64,000 bases of DNA from Flavobacterium panacagri (GCF_030378165.1 NZ_CP119766.1:1798001-1862000); one strand, 5' to 3'. Counted from the first letter of the stretch, positions 36,988 to 45,173 are shown. Made by a program: numbers and translations. Notes: generated by a model from the sequence alone, not told the origin.

Positions 36988-39219
36988 ATGAAAAAAGTAA
37001 CCACAATCACGCTGTTAATGTTTGCGTTTCTTGCGTCGGCACAACAGCAGTCAATAGACCAGAAAGTCAATGATCTATTGAAGAAAATGACAATTGAAGA
37101 AAAAATAGGCCAGTTAAATCAATACACTGGCGACAATCAGGCAACAGGGCCAATTACCATTAATCCAAACAAGCAAAATGAGATCAAACAAGGTTTAATT
37201 GGTTCGATGCTAAATGTTATTGGAACAAAATATACCAGAGGATACCAAGAATTGGCTATGCAGTCAAGACTTAAAATTCCGTTGTTGTTTGGTCAGGATG
37301 TAATTCACGGTTACAAAACCACTTTCCCGATTCCGTTAGCAGAAGCGGCAAGCTGGGATTTGGCAGCAATTGAATTAGGTGCAAGAGTGGCAGCAACAGA
37401 AGCTTCTGCAAGCGGTATTCACTGGACATTTGCACCAATGGTTGATATTGGCCGTGATCCTCGCTGGGGACGTGTAATGGAAGGAGCCGGCGAAGATACT
37501 TATCTAGGTTCTAAAATTGCTTATGCAAGAGTAAAAGGTTTTCAAGGAACTAAATTGGGAGATTTAAACTCAGTTATGGCCTGTGTAAAACATTTCGCAG
37601 CGTATGGAGCAGGTGTTGGAGGAAGAGACTACAATTCTGTAGATATGAGCGAAAGAATGCTTTTGGAAACTTATTTACCTCCATTTAAAGCTGCTTTAGA
37701 TGCAGGTGCAGCAACTTTCATGAATTCATTTAATGATATAAATGGAATTCCGGCAACAGGAAATGCGCATTTACAAAGAGATATTCTAAAAGGAAAATGG
37801 AACTTTCAAGGTTTCGTAGTTTCTGACTGGGGATCGATTGGAGAAATGGTAGCTCATGGTTACTCGAAAGATCTTAAAGAAGCAGCTTATGCAGCTATTA
37901 CAGCGGGAAGCGATATGGATATGGAAAGTAATGCCTATCGTAAAAATTTAGCAGAGCTAGTAAAAGAGGGCAGAGTTTCTATTGATTTGGTTGATGATGC
38001 AGTAAGACGTATTCTTCGCAAGAAATTTGAGTTAGGTTTATTTGATGATCCATATAAATATTCAGATCCAAAGAGAGAAGAAAAAGCTTTGGCAAATCCT
38101 GAGCACAGAAAAGCGGCTCTAGAAATGGCTGAGAAAAGTATTGTTTTATTAAAGAATGAAAACCAGACGTTGCCAATTTCAAAAAGTACCAAAACAATTG
38201 CGTTTATTGGGCCAATGGTAAAAGAATACAAAGCCAATATGGGGTTTTGGGCTGTTGAATTACCAGAAGTAAATTATGATAAATGGGTAGTTTCGCAATG
38301 GGATGGTTTGCAGAATAAAGTGGGTAAAAACACCAAGTTATTGTACGCAAAAGGGTGTGAGGTTACAGGTGAAAACAAAGATGGTTTTGCAGAAGCAGTT
38401 GCAACTGCCAAACAAGCCGATGTTGTTATTTTAAGTGTAGGTGAAAGACACGATATGAGCGGCGAAGCCAAAAGCCGAAGCGATCTGCATTTACCAGGAG
38501 TTCAGGAAGATTTGGTAAAAGCAATTCAGGCAACAGGAAAACCGGTTGTGGTTTTAATTAATGCAGGAAGACCGCTTGTTTTCAATTGGACAGCAGACAA
38601 TGTTCCTGCAATTGTGTACACTTGGTGGTTAGGTTCTGAGGCTGGAAATGCCATTGCTAATGTTTTATTTGGAGATTACAATCCGTCTGGGAAATTACCA
38701 ATGACTTTCCCAAGAGAAGTAGGTCAGGTGCCAATTTATTACAATCACTTTAGTACAGGAAGACCAGCAAAAGATGAAAATTCAACTAATTATGTTTCGG
38801 CTTATATCGATTTAAAAAATTCGCCTAAATTCCCATTCGGATACGGTTTGAGCTACACAACTTTTGATTATTCCGGATTGAAATTATCTGCAGCAAAAAT
38901 AAAAAACAATGAAACGATTAAAGTTTCTTTCCAATTAAAAAACACTGGAAAAGTGGTTGGAGAAGAAGTAGTTCAGTTGTATTTAAAAGATAAATTCGGA
39001 TCTGTGGTAAGACCCGTTTTAGAATTAAAAGATTTCCAAAAAGTAAAATTAAATGCGGGAGAATCTAAAACAATCGAATTCACCATTGACAAAGAAAAAC
39101 TTTCATTCTATAATAACAAACTAGAGTGGGGAACTGAACCGGGAGATTTCGAAGTAATGATTGGAGCTTCATCAGCAGATATTAAACTAAGATCAGATTT
39201 TGAATTGCTTGCAAATTAA
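36988..39219 (+). CDS. GH3 beta-glucosidase (BglX-type)
   Basis: Exo-acting beta-glucosidase of 743 residues, expected in the periplasm, releasing glucose from imported oligosaccharides. Start at 36988 (MKKVTTITLLMF) is chosen because it gives a proper signal peptide; an in-frame ATG 39 nt upstream lies inside the previous gene. The GH3 N-terminal barrel carries the nucleophile D280 (FVVSDWGSIGEM) and the substrate-site stretch CVKHFAAYG. The C-terminal alpha/beta domain contains SVGERHDMSGEA, and a fibronectin-like domain ends the protein (GFGYGLSYTTF-type FPFGYGLSYT, NTGKVVGEEVVQLYL). It is the last enzyme of the PUL and converges on the gene at 39478. Confidence 0.95.
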   Translation: MKKVTTITLLMFAFLASAQQQSIDQKVNDLLKKMTIEEKIGQLNQYTGDNQATGPITINPNKQNEIKQGLIGSMLNVIGTKYTRGYQELAMQSRLKIPLLFGQDVIHGYKTTFPIPLAEAASWDLAAIELGARVAATEASASGIHWTFAPMVDIGRDPRWGRVMEGAGEDTYLGSKIAYARVKGFQGTKLGDLNSVMACVKHFAAYGAGVGGRDYNSVDMSERMLLETYLPPFKAALDAGAATFMNSFNDINGIPATGNAHLQRDILKGKWNFQGFVVSDWGSIGEMVAHGYSKDLKEAAYAAITAGSDMDMESNAYRKNLAELVKEGRVSIDLVDDAVRRILRKKFELGLFDDPYKYSDPKREEKALANPEHRKAALEMAEKSIVLLKNENQTLPISKSTKTIAFIGPMVKEYKANMGFWAVELPEVNYDKWVVSQWDGLQNKVGKNTKLLYAKGCEVTGENKDGFAEAVATAKQADVVILSVGERHDMSGEAKSRSDLHLPGVQEDLVKAIQATGKPVVVLINAGRPLVFNWTADNVPAIVYTWWLGSEAGNAIANVLFGDYNPSGKLPMTFPREVGQVPIYYNHFSTGRPAKDENSTNYVSAYIDLKNSPKFPFGYGLSYTTFDYSGLKLSAAKIKNNETIKVSFQLKNTGKVVGEEVVQLYLKDKFGSVVRPVLELKDFQKVKLNAGESKTIEFTIDKEKLSFYNNKLEWGTEPGDFEVMIGASSADIKLRSDFELLAN

Positions 39220-39233
39220 AAAAAAAGTTTTTA

Positions 39234-39291
39234 GCCACGAATTGCACCAATTTCCACAAATTAATTCGTGAAAATTGGTGCAATTCGTGGC
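39234..39291. repeat. Inverted repeat with GCCACGAATT ends
   Basis: 20-bp perfect arms 18 nt apart. The outer sequence GCCACGAATT is shared with the 37-bp inverted repeat at 45060-45173, so this appears to be one member of a dispersed family. Confidence 0.8.
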
Positions 39292-39437
39292 AAATATTAA
39301 GCTTTCCAATCTTGTAGATGGTCTGACAAGTAAATCTATTTCCACATAGACTATGTGTATTTATGCAAGTGAAACGCCTTTTATAACACCAGTAAAATCT
39401 ATGTTTCTATGTGTTTTAATAAATACTCAATCAAACA

Positions 39438-39469
39438 AAAAAATGGAGCCGTTAAAAGCTCCATTTTTT
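39438..39469. terminator. Bidirectional terminator between GH3 and the DUF3857 gene
   Basis: A 12-bp stem (AAAAAATGGAGC with GCTCCATTTTTT) with A/T tracts on both sides between converging genes. Confidence 0.85.
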
Positions 39470-39477
39470 TATTGAAA

Positions 39478-41499
39478 TTATTTAAGTCGTTTCTTGAAAT
39501 TAAATTTCAAAAGATTCAGCAAACCTTGTTCAATAATATCAATTCCAAGACCAAAATTACTATCGGCGATTGTATGATGGTCATTTCTAAACTTCTCAAA
39601 ATCTGCTGAAGGAATTTCTAAGTTTACCAAAGGTTTGAAATCAACAACTATGGAGGCTCCATTTTTAGTTACTTTTTTACGGCTTGTAAAATCAAAATAA
39701 GGATTATTGATGGTGCTTTCTTGAATTGTAAACTTCTCTTCAGTATCTATTCTTTGATCGGTTTGAAGATTGATTTCATATTTTTCATTATCAAAATTAT
39801 GCCAAAATAAAAGGTCTTTATGTATAAAATCCCTTGCATTATTCTTTACTACATTGCGATCAAAATACATTAGGAAACGATTTTTTTGCTGATCTGTAAA
39901 ATAAGGGTTTTCAATGTTTGTTTTATATTGAATTGTAAATTCGTTTAGTTTTTTATCATCACTTACAATTTCAATAGAAGCATCATTAAAAATAGTTCTG
40001 ATATCGGTTCCTTCACGGTCTCCTGAATAATTTAAAGTATAAAACAAGAAATTGTTCCAACTGTCTATAATTTCTCTTTTGTTTGTATTTTTAAAATACT
40101 TACGCATATAATTGGCACGATTGCCTTTATAAGTTGTTACAAGATTTAAATCTCCTTTTAGGTTCTGAGCTGTTAAATTTACTTTTTCGGTAATTCCATA
40201 ATAAGGAAATTTATACGGTTTTCTAATTTCCAATTGTTTATTTGGTTTTACTTCCAGATAATGTAAAAAGTAAATAAAGCCACGGTTTTCAATTAATCCA
40301 AATTCATCTCTTGTTGTGGCATCAATAAAATACGTTTCGTCTTTGTAATTAATTTTTACAATCACATGATTAAACGTAAGAAGCGAAGGTAAATAATGCT
40401 TAATATAATGATCTGAATTGAAGTTTACTAAAACCACAGAAGAATCCACATTGATGTAATCTAAAACTGTTTTCAATAAAACAGATTTCGCTTTACAATC
40501 GCCTTGTTTATTTTCATAAGTTATGGCTGGTTCTTGAGGTTTGTGGCCGTTCATTTCGTCAGCATTATACACATAGTAAATATGATTTTGGACATAATCT
40601 ATGGCAAACTGTAACTGATCATCTTTGTCTGTAATGGCATCCAATTTTTCAACCAGTTTTGGAGCAAACTCTTTTAGAGAAGATTTATTGTATATTTCTT
40701 CATAGAGTGGCGAAATGTAATTAGACAAATCAGTCCAGTTGCGGTCTGTGGCAAAATCAATATACGGAACAATTTCTCTGTTTTGATCAAAAGAGTTGAT
40801 ATAATTTTCATTTTCGATTACAAAACGCTCTCCCTTTTTTAGGGAATTAATCTCTGGTTCTAAAACATTTCCATTTTCATCCCTAAAATATGTTTTCTTA
40901 TACGAAATAGTTTCTTTTCGGTCATTAATAAAACTAAATTTATAATTTCCGTAAGCCCAATAGGTACTTGGAGTAACGTAAACATATTTTAAAAATTCCT
41001 TACGAAGAAAATCACGGTCCGTAAAAACTTTTACCCTTGAATCTTCAGTAATTAAAACATCATAAAGTTGTAAATCTTTAATCGTGATATTTACTTTTTT
41101 GCTGCTGCTTAGAATACCTCCTTCACTTTGATTTTCATTGTCAAGGACTTTAATTTTTGTATCCGCAATTTTATCAATCAAAACTCCTTCTCTAAGAACG
41201 CTGATTCTGTGTATAATATAAGTTTCATTTTCTTCTACAATTACATCTCGAGCAGACGCACTTTCAAGATTTCCCGGCTCGTTAAGCGTGTAAGCAACGC
41301 ATGCATATTCGCTGTTTTCAGTATCGCTTGTATAATAGATTTTATCTAAAAAGTAGCAGAAATCACGTCCCTCTTCTACTTGTTTATTGGAGAAATCAGA
41401 TTCTTTAATGTATTCGATTAATTGATTGTCATCTATTTGTGAAGCCCAGTGTTCTGGTTTTTGAATTTTATAACTTTCTGATTCGAGAGTGTTTTCCAT
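39478..41499 (-). CDS. DUF3857 / transglutaminase-like domain protein
   Basis: A 673-residue protein. The N-terminal half resembles DUF3857 (beta-rich, with LREGVLIDKIADTKIKV and NINTIKDLQLYDVL-type strands). The middle contains a transglutaminase-like cysteine-protease fold with catalytic-type Cys335 (QGDCKAKSVLL), His in FNHVIVK and Asp in YFIDATT. The C-terminal part is beta-rich and unassigned. Relatives in Bacteroidota are usually exported, yet no signal peptide is visible at this start (MENTLESESYKIQ), and no better upstream start is offered by the sequence. Function is unknown: the triad suggests peptidase or acyl-transfer activity. It does not belong to the glucan locus, since it is convergent with GH3. 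Confidence 0.75.
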   Translation of the reverse strand: MENTLESESYKIQKPEHWASQIDDNQLIEYIKESDFSNKQVEEGRDFCYFLDKIYYTSDTENSEYACVAYTLNEPGNLESASARDVIVEENETYIIHRISVLREGVLIDKIADTKIKVLDNENQSEGGILSSSKKVNITIKDLQLYDVLITEDSRVKVFTDRDFLRKEFLKYVYVTPSTYWAYGNYKFSFINDRKETISYKKTYFRDENGNVLEPEINSLKKGERFVIENENYINSFDQNREIVPYIDFATDRNWTDLSNYISPLYEEIYNKSSLKEFAPKLVEKLDAITDKDDQLQFAIDYVQNHIYYVYNADEMNGHKPQEPAITYENKQGDCKAKSVLLKTVLDYINVDSSVVLVNFNSDHYIKHYLPSLLTFNHVIVKINYKDETYFIDATTRDEFGLIENRGFIYFLHYLEVKPNKQLEIRKPYKFPYYGITEKVNLTAQNLKGDLNLVTTYKGNRANYMRKYFKNTNKREIIDSWNNFLFYTLNYSGDREGTDIRTIFNDASIEIVSDDKKLNEFTIQYKTNIENPYFTDQQKNRFLMYFDRNVVKNNARDFIHKDLLFWHNFDNEKYEINLQTDQRIDTEEKFTIQESTINNPYFDFTSRKKVTKNGASIVVDFKPLVNLEIPSADFEKFRNDHHTIADSNFGLGIDIIEQGLLNLLKFNFKKRLK

Positions 41500-41603
41500 A
41501 TCTATAATTTTACAGGGGTATATTCTTACTTTTAAAACAGCTAAAATAAGTAATAATGCCTGATTTTGCTCAATAAAAACATGAAATTTATAACAATAAA
41601 AAA

Positions 41604-41628
41604 AACCTCGCTGGAAAGAAGCGAGGTT
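41604..41628 (-). terminator. Terminator of the 85-residue protein gene
   Basis: A 9-bp stem AACCTCGCT with AGCGAGGTT; on the minus strand a run of T residues follows (the A tract at 41598-41605). Confidence 0.8.
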
Positions 41629-41659
41629 GGCATTATAAATTATAGAAATGTGTAAATGG

Positions 41660-41917
41660 TCACTTTAAAACGGTATTTATAAAATCCATTGCGCCAATTC
41701 CCTTATAAGAAGCAAAAAGCGCTTTTTCATAAGCTTCCTGCTTTGCTTTTTTATTTTTGGCATCTTTATCAACAATCATTTCATTAAAAATTCTTTCTTG
41801 TTCTTCACTGTATTTTAGAGAAGCTTCTAACAGATACGTTTTAGAAACAAATCCGAAAGAAGTCCAGATTTTAGTTCTAATTTTTTGATTGATATTTTTT
41901 AATGGATTGGTAATCAT
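41660..41917 (-). CDS. Small hypothetical protein
   Basis: An 85-residue, highly charged, helix-forming protein (SEEQERIFNEMIVDKDAKNKKAKQ... in pieces) without signal peptide, membrane segment or cysteine motif. It has a proper ATG, its own terminator at 41604-41628 and no overlap with another gene, so it is probably real. I do not recognise the family. The C-terminus ends in a short hydrophobic stretch (GIGAMDFINTVLK). Confidence 0.55.
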   Translation of the reverse strand: MITNPLKNINQKIRTKIWTSFGFVSKTYLLEASLKYSEEQERIFNEMIVDKDAKNKKAKQEAYEKALFASYKGIGAMDFINTVLK

Positions 41918-42027
41918 AACTTCTGTGTTTAAATTTCTACGCTCACTTGAAGAAAAATGGAACAGTTTGTATTATTTTTCTTTGTTTTTGATCTGGATTT
42001 TAACAATCGAAAACTGTTAATGTGTTA

Positions 42028-42061
42028 TTGTGACGCAATGTAATTATTTTTTTTAAATTTG
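42028..42061 (+). promoter_or_regulatory. Candidate promoter of the Nudix-type regulator
   Basis: TTG at 42028-42030 and TAAATTTG at 42054-42061, 23 nt apart, within the spacing range reported for flavobacterial promoters. The start codon lies about 143 nt further on, leaving a long AT-rich leader. Confidence 0.4.
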
Positions 42062-42204
42062 ACTTTAAATTTTAGTTAAAATTGTGATTTATACACTTCT
42101 AATTTTACTGGAAATGAAACCCTAATTTTTTGAAAAAGCTCTTGAATTTCTAAAAATCAAGTAAATTGCAGGGTATTTAAAGAAAGAATTTATATAAATT
42201 TTGA

Positions 42205-42960
42205 ATGTTAAAAGACATTATAGACAATAACGAAAATTATCAGCCTGGACTTTCTATTGACTGCGTAATTTTTGGTTTTCACGATAATCAGCTGAAGGTT
42301 TTATTGATTAAGGTAGAAAGAGCCAATAAATGGTCTTTACCAGGTGGATTTATCCCTCTGGATCAAGATATAGACACGGCAGCAATTACAGTTTTAAACA
42401 GCCGAACAGGAGTAGAAGGTATTTTTTTAAGACAATTTGCAACCTTCGGAAAAGTAAAACGAAACGAACAGCATTTTGATAAAAAGGCATTAGAATATCT
42501 GCAGATTGAAGAAGAAAAAGGAAAGTGGCTCATGCGTCGCTTTGTGACAATTGGGTATTATGCTTTGGTAGATTTTTCAAAAATTCTTCCAAATCCGACA
42601 GGAAGACACGAAGTTGTAGAATGGATTGATCATAAAGAAGTTCCCGAATTAATTTTAGATCATCGCGAAATTTTAGATAAAGCGCTTGATACTTTGCGAG
42701 TTGAATTGAACTTAATGCCAATAGGATATAATTTACTGCCAGAAAAATTTACAATTCCAGAACTTCAGAAATTGTATGAGACGATTTTGGATAAAAAACT
42801 GGATCGAAGGAATTTTTTAAGAAAAATAACCAATATTGGAATTCTGACCAAACTGGACGAAAAGAAAAGTAATGTAGCACACAAAGCGCCAAACTTGTAT
42901 TCTTTTGATAAAGAAAAATACGATGAGGTTTTAAAAAATGGATTGAATCAAGGTTGGTAG
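42205..42960 (+). CDS. Nudix-domain transcriptional regulator with C-terminal winged helix
   Basis: A 251-residue protein with an N-terminal Nudix domain (about 14-150) and a C-terminal winged-helix domain (about 165-240: FTIPELQKLYETIL, LDRRNFLRKITNIGIL), the layout of NrtR/AraR-type regulators. The Nudix box starts correctly (PGGFIPLD) but lacks the catalytic REUxEE core, reading DTAAITVLNSRTGVEG instead, so it should bind a ligand and not hydrolyse it. In Bacteroidota, relatives regulate sugar (arabinose) or NAD metabolism. The target here is unknown because the neighbouring genes do not suggest one. Confidence 0.85.
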   Translation: MLKDIIDNNENYQPGLSIDCVIFGFHDNQLKVLLIKVERANKWSLPGGFIPLDQDIDTAAITVLNSRTGVEGIFLRQFATFGKVKRNEQHFDKKALEYLQIEEEKGKWLMRRFVTIGYYALVDFSKILPNPTGRHEVVEWIDHKEVPELILDHREILDKALDTLRVELNLMPIGYNLLPEKFTIPELQKLYETILDKKLDRRNFLRKITNIGILTKLDEKKSNVAHKAPNLYSFDKEKYDEVLKNGLNQGW

Positions 42961-42974
42961 ATTTCGCATAACGA

Positions 42975-43007
42975 AGACCTAACAGGTTTTTAAAACCTGT
43001 TAGGTCT
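42975..43007. repeat. 33-bp palindrome, copy 1
   Basis: Perfect 16-bp arms (AGACCTAACAGGTTTT and complement) around one central base. The same palindrome occurs at 43354-43386, on the other side of the small YjbR-like gene. Confidence 0.9.
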
Positions 43008-43024
43008 GATAAATACTTGTGATT

Positions 43025-43345
43025 ATGATTTCAATTGAAACCTTTAGAAAATTAGCTTTGTCGTTTGAAAATGCCACTGAAGAACCTCATTTTGAGAAAA
43101 CCTCTTTTCGTGTCAATAATAAAATATTTGCCACTTTTGATGAAAAGAATAATCACGCTGTTTTAAAATTAAATGAAATAGATCAATCTGTTTTTTGTGC
43201 TTCAAGCGAAATGATTTTTTATCCGATTCCGAATAATTGGGGAAAACAAGGCTGGACAATTGTAGAGTTGGCTAGAGTAAGACCAGAAATGTTTGAAGAT
43301 GCTTTGACGCTTTCGTATAAAAATGTTACGAAAAAGAAAAAATGA
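43025..43345 (+). CDS. MmcQ/YjbR-family protein
   Basis: A 106-residue cytoplasmic protein of the MmcQ/YjbR (CyaY-like fold) family, recognisable by the N-terminal LSFENATEEPHFEKTSFRVN, the NKIFATF strand and the C-terminal VRPEMFEDALTLSYKNV. The start is placed at the ATG at 43025; a GTG two codons upstream is also open. Members are described as DNA-binding-like, but a biochemical role is not established. It sits between two identical 33-bp palindromes and is not obviously in an operon. Confidence 0.85.
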   Translation: MISIETFRKLALSFENATEEPHFEKTSFRVNNKIFATFDEKNNHAVLKLNEIDQSVFCASSEMIFYPIPNNWGKQGWTIVELARVRPEMFEDALTLSYKNVTKKKK

Positions 43346-43353
43346 CGATAAAC

Positions 43354-43386
43354 AGACCTAACAGGTTTTAAAAACCTGTTAGGTCT
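43354..43386. repeat. 33-bp palindrome, copy 2
   Basis: Same 16-bp arms as at 42975-43007, differing only in the central base (A here, T there). It lies between two converging genes and may also act as a terminator. Confidence 0.9.
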
Positions 43387-43398
43387 CTAAGTAAATTT

Positions 43399-44007
43399 CT
43401 ACTCTACAATAGTTCTAAAAGTCAAATTTACTCTCGGTTTTGTTGTAGTTTTAGTAGGAGGCAATCGATGGAGCCAGTAAGTCTGCGTTTCATCTTTCAT
43501 GACTAATAAACTGCCGTGTTCTAAAATTAGAGCAACTTTTTCTTTAGATTCTTTATGTTTAAAAGCAAACTTACGCTCAGCACCAAAACTTAAGGAACCA
43601 ATAGCGCCATTTTTCTTTAAATCTTTTTCGCCGTCGCTGTGCCAAGCCATTCCTTCTTCGCCGGAATGATATAAATTTAGAAGACAAGAATTAAATGTTT
43701 CTCCTGTTTTTTCTTCGATAATCGATTTTAATTTTAATAATTCAGGTGTCCACGGAAGTGCTTTTTTTGTCGTGTTGGAATAGGTATATTCAAATTCTTT
43801 TTCGCCGTACCACGCCACTTTTCTTTTGGTCAAAATTAATTTTCCAAAGATGATCGCTTCGTCATTTTTCCACTCTATTGTTTTTAATAAAGTATCACGA
43901 TAGAGATCAGCTTCTTCTCTGGAGAATAATTTTCCGTAGTAATTTACAGTTCCATCTTGAGGAAGTAAGTTGGCGTTTTCGTCTGTATGAGGGTTAAATA
44001 AGTCCAT
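43399..44007 (-). CDS. AlkB-like alpha-ketoglutarate-dependent dioxygenase
   Basis: A 202-residue Fe(II)/2-oxoglutarate dioxygenase predicted to reverse N-alkyl lesions in DNA or RNA. The iron ligands H123, D125 (WHSDGE) and H180 (LHRLP) and the 2OG-binding arginines R192 and R198 (PRVNLTFR) are all present, as is the substrate-lid type NLYHSGEEGM. The first 14 nt overlap the end of the stand-alone Ada metal-binding gene, so the two are translationally linked. This makes it part of an alkylation-response group with the genes at 43994, 44325 and 45174. Confidence 0.93.
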   Translation of the reverse strand: MDLFNPHTDENANLLPQDGTVNYYGKLFSREEADLYRDTLLKTIEWKNDEAIIFGKLILTKRKVAWYGEKEFEYTYSNTTKKALPWTPELLKLKSIIEEKTGETFNSCLLNLYHSGEEGMAWHSDGEKDLKKNGAIGSLSFGAERKFAFKHKESKEKVALILEHGSLLVMKDETQTYWLHRLPPTKTTTKPRVNLTFRTIVE

Positions 44008-44239
44008 TTTTCCATTTTTGATATTCGGTTTTCATGCAATGTCCGCAAGGTCTGAAATCGTTTTGTTTTGCATCATTCTCTGAAGAAAAGAAAACACGGT
44101 TTTCCCGTTTCATTCTTTTTCCGGAAGAACATTTCAGTGTTCCGTAGATTTTTAATTTTTGGTTGCCACCGAAACAAATTTCGCCTTTTTTAATTTTATT
44201 TCGAAGTTCTGAATCTGAAATTTTGTTATGTTGAATCAT
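43994..44239 (-). CDS. Stand-alone Ada-type metal-binding domain protein
   Basis: An 81-residue protein that is nothing but an Ada N-terminal-like zinc domain: KLKIYGTLKC (Cys37), KRMKRENRVFF, then FRPCGHC (Cys65, Cys68), with one more Cys at 22. In E. coli Ada this domain accepts a methyl group from phosphotriesters and becomes a transcription switch, and it is fused to AraC and methyltransferase domains. Here those domains are in a different gene (45174-46022). The fourth ligand of E. coli Ada (four residues after the acceptor Cys) is absent; Cys22 may replace it. It overlaps the AlkB gene by 14 nt. Confidence 0.85.
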   Translation of the reverse strand: MIQHNKISDSELRNKIKKGEICFGGNQKLKIYGTLKCSSGKRMKRENRVFFSSENDAKQNDFRPCGHCMKTEYQKWKNGLI

Positions 44240-44265
44240 TTCTTTTTTAGTTGCAGAGGTTCAAA

Positions 44266-44324
44266 GTAACAAAGAGACAAAGGTTCTCAATCTTTGTGCC
44301 TTTGAACCTTTGTCTCTTTGTCAC
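44266..44324. repeat. Inverted repeat between the Ada-domain and 2OG oxygenase genes
   Basis: 21-nt arms (44266-44286 and 44304-44324) matching at 20 positions, built on ACAAAGAGACAAAGGTTC. It abuts the stop codon of the oxygenase gene. The same motif is recognisable inside the coding start of the TonB receptor at 56549-56602. Confidence 0.8.
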
Positions 44325-45038
44325 TTAATTTAACGCATCATGAAAAATAATTCCTAGTGTAAAACGTTCGCCTGAATGCACTTCGCTTACGCCATGTTTC
44401 ATATTGACACGATAATAGCCTTTCGTTCCTTTTACGGGTCTGAAATTGGTTGTGAAAACTAAAATGTCTCCTTTTTTAGGTTTTAAAACAATTGCTTTTG
44501 ATTGCGCTCTCGGCGTTTGTTGCGTTAAAACAAATTCGCCACCCGTAAAATCTTCATCAGGTTCTGAAAGAAAAAGCACAATCTGAATCGGAAAATAAAC
44601 ATCGCCATATAAATCCTGATGCAGAGTGTTGAAACCGCTTTTGCCATATTTTAAAATCAAAACCGTCGCTTTAAGCTGATTGTTATCGTGGCATTGTTTT
44701 AATAATTCTTCGTGATTGGCAGGGAAAACAGTGTTGATATTTAAAGCTTTCATCCACGCATTGGCAATTGGAGCCAATTTAGGATAAATCGAAGTTCGTA
44801 TGTTTTGGATTAAATCGGGAAGCGGATAATTGAAATATTTATATTCGCCTAAACCAAATCTGTAACGTTCCATTATGACTGTTTTTCGATATAGCATTGG
44901 ATTATCGTAATCGAATTTTAAATCTTCACATTGTTCGTTATTCAATACGTTTGGAATTATTGCGAATCCATTTTCGTGCATAGATTCGGTGATGCTTTCC
45001 CAGTTTTGGGAAGCAATTTTAGATTGTATATTTTGCAT
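44325..45038 (-). CDS. 2OG-Fe(II) oxygenase of the alkylation-response cluster
   Basis: A 237-residue Fe(II)/2-oxoglutarate oxygenase of the prolyl-hydroxylase-like type. Iron ligands are H140 and D142 (NTLHQDLYGD), with the distal His in MKHGVSEV and the 2OG-binding Arg in GERFTLGIIFH. The start at 45038 (MQNIQSKIASQ) is chosen over an ATG 42 nt upstream, because the upstream one lies inside the 37-bp inverted repeat and would translate repeat DNA. Homologues are often found beside ada genes, but the substrate is not known to me. It is distinct from the AlkB-like enzyme encoded two genes further on. Confidence 0.88.
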   Translation of the reverse strand: MQNIQSKIASQNWESITESMHENGFAIIPNVLNNEQCEDLKFDYDNPMLYRKTVIMERYRFGLGEYKYFNYPLPDLIQNIRTSIYPKLAPIANAWMKALNINTVFPANHEELLKQCHDNNQLKATVLILKYGKSGFNTLHQDLYGDVYFPIQIVLFLSEPDEDFTGGEFVLTQQTPRAQSKAIVLKPKKGDILVFTTNFRPVKGTKGYYRVNMKHGVSEVHSGERFTLGIIFHDALN

Positions 45039-45059
45039 AAGAATTTTTAGATTGAGATT

Positions 45060-45173
45060 TTTTTTCCGCCACGAATTCACGAATTATTCTTTTAAATACA
45101 TTATCTAATGTTGTTCGAATTAATAATCGCAAAGATTTTAAAAGAATAATTCGTGAATTCGTGGCGGAAAAAA
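45060..45173. repeat. 37-bp perfect inverted repeat
   Basis: Arms at 45060-45096 and 45137-45173 are perfect complements (TTTTTTCCGCCACGAATTCA... on the left), separated by 40 nt. The right arm ends directly at the stop codon of the AraC-methyltransferase gene. The A/T ends could make it work as a terminator, but 37 perfect base pairs is far longer than the terminators elsewhere in the window. Confidence 0.95.

Larger units (their letters stand above)
39220..39477. other. Intergenic region with an inverted repeat and a convergent terminator
   Basis: Contains a perfect 20-bp inverted repeat (GCCACGAATTGCACCAATTT at 39234-39253 and its complement at 39272-39291), a second loosely paired CACATAG segment around 39345-39415, and a bidirectional terminator (39438-39469). 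No gene is seen. Confidence 0.7.

Noticed and set aside
37935..38237. Open frame opposite the GH3 gene (100 codons)
   Set aside because: Lies wholly inside a well-conserved GH3 coding region on the other strand, with no known domain.
45039..45080. Upstream start for the 2OG oxygenase (MNSWRKKNLNL...)
   Set aside because: This ATG lies in the left arm of the 37-bp inverted repeat; the first 14 residues would be translated repeat DNA. MQNIQSK at 45038 is a better start.
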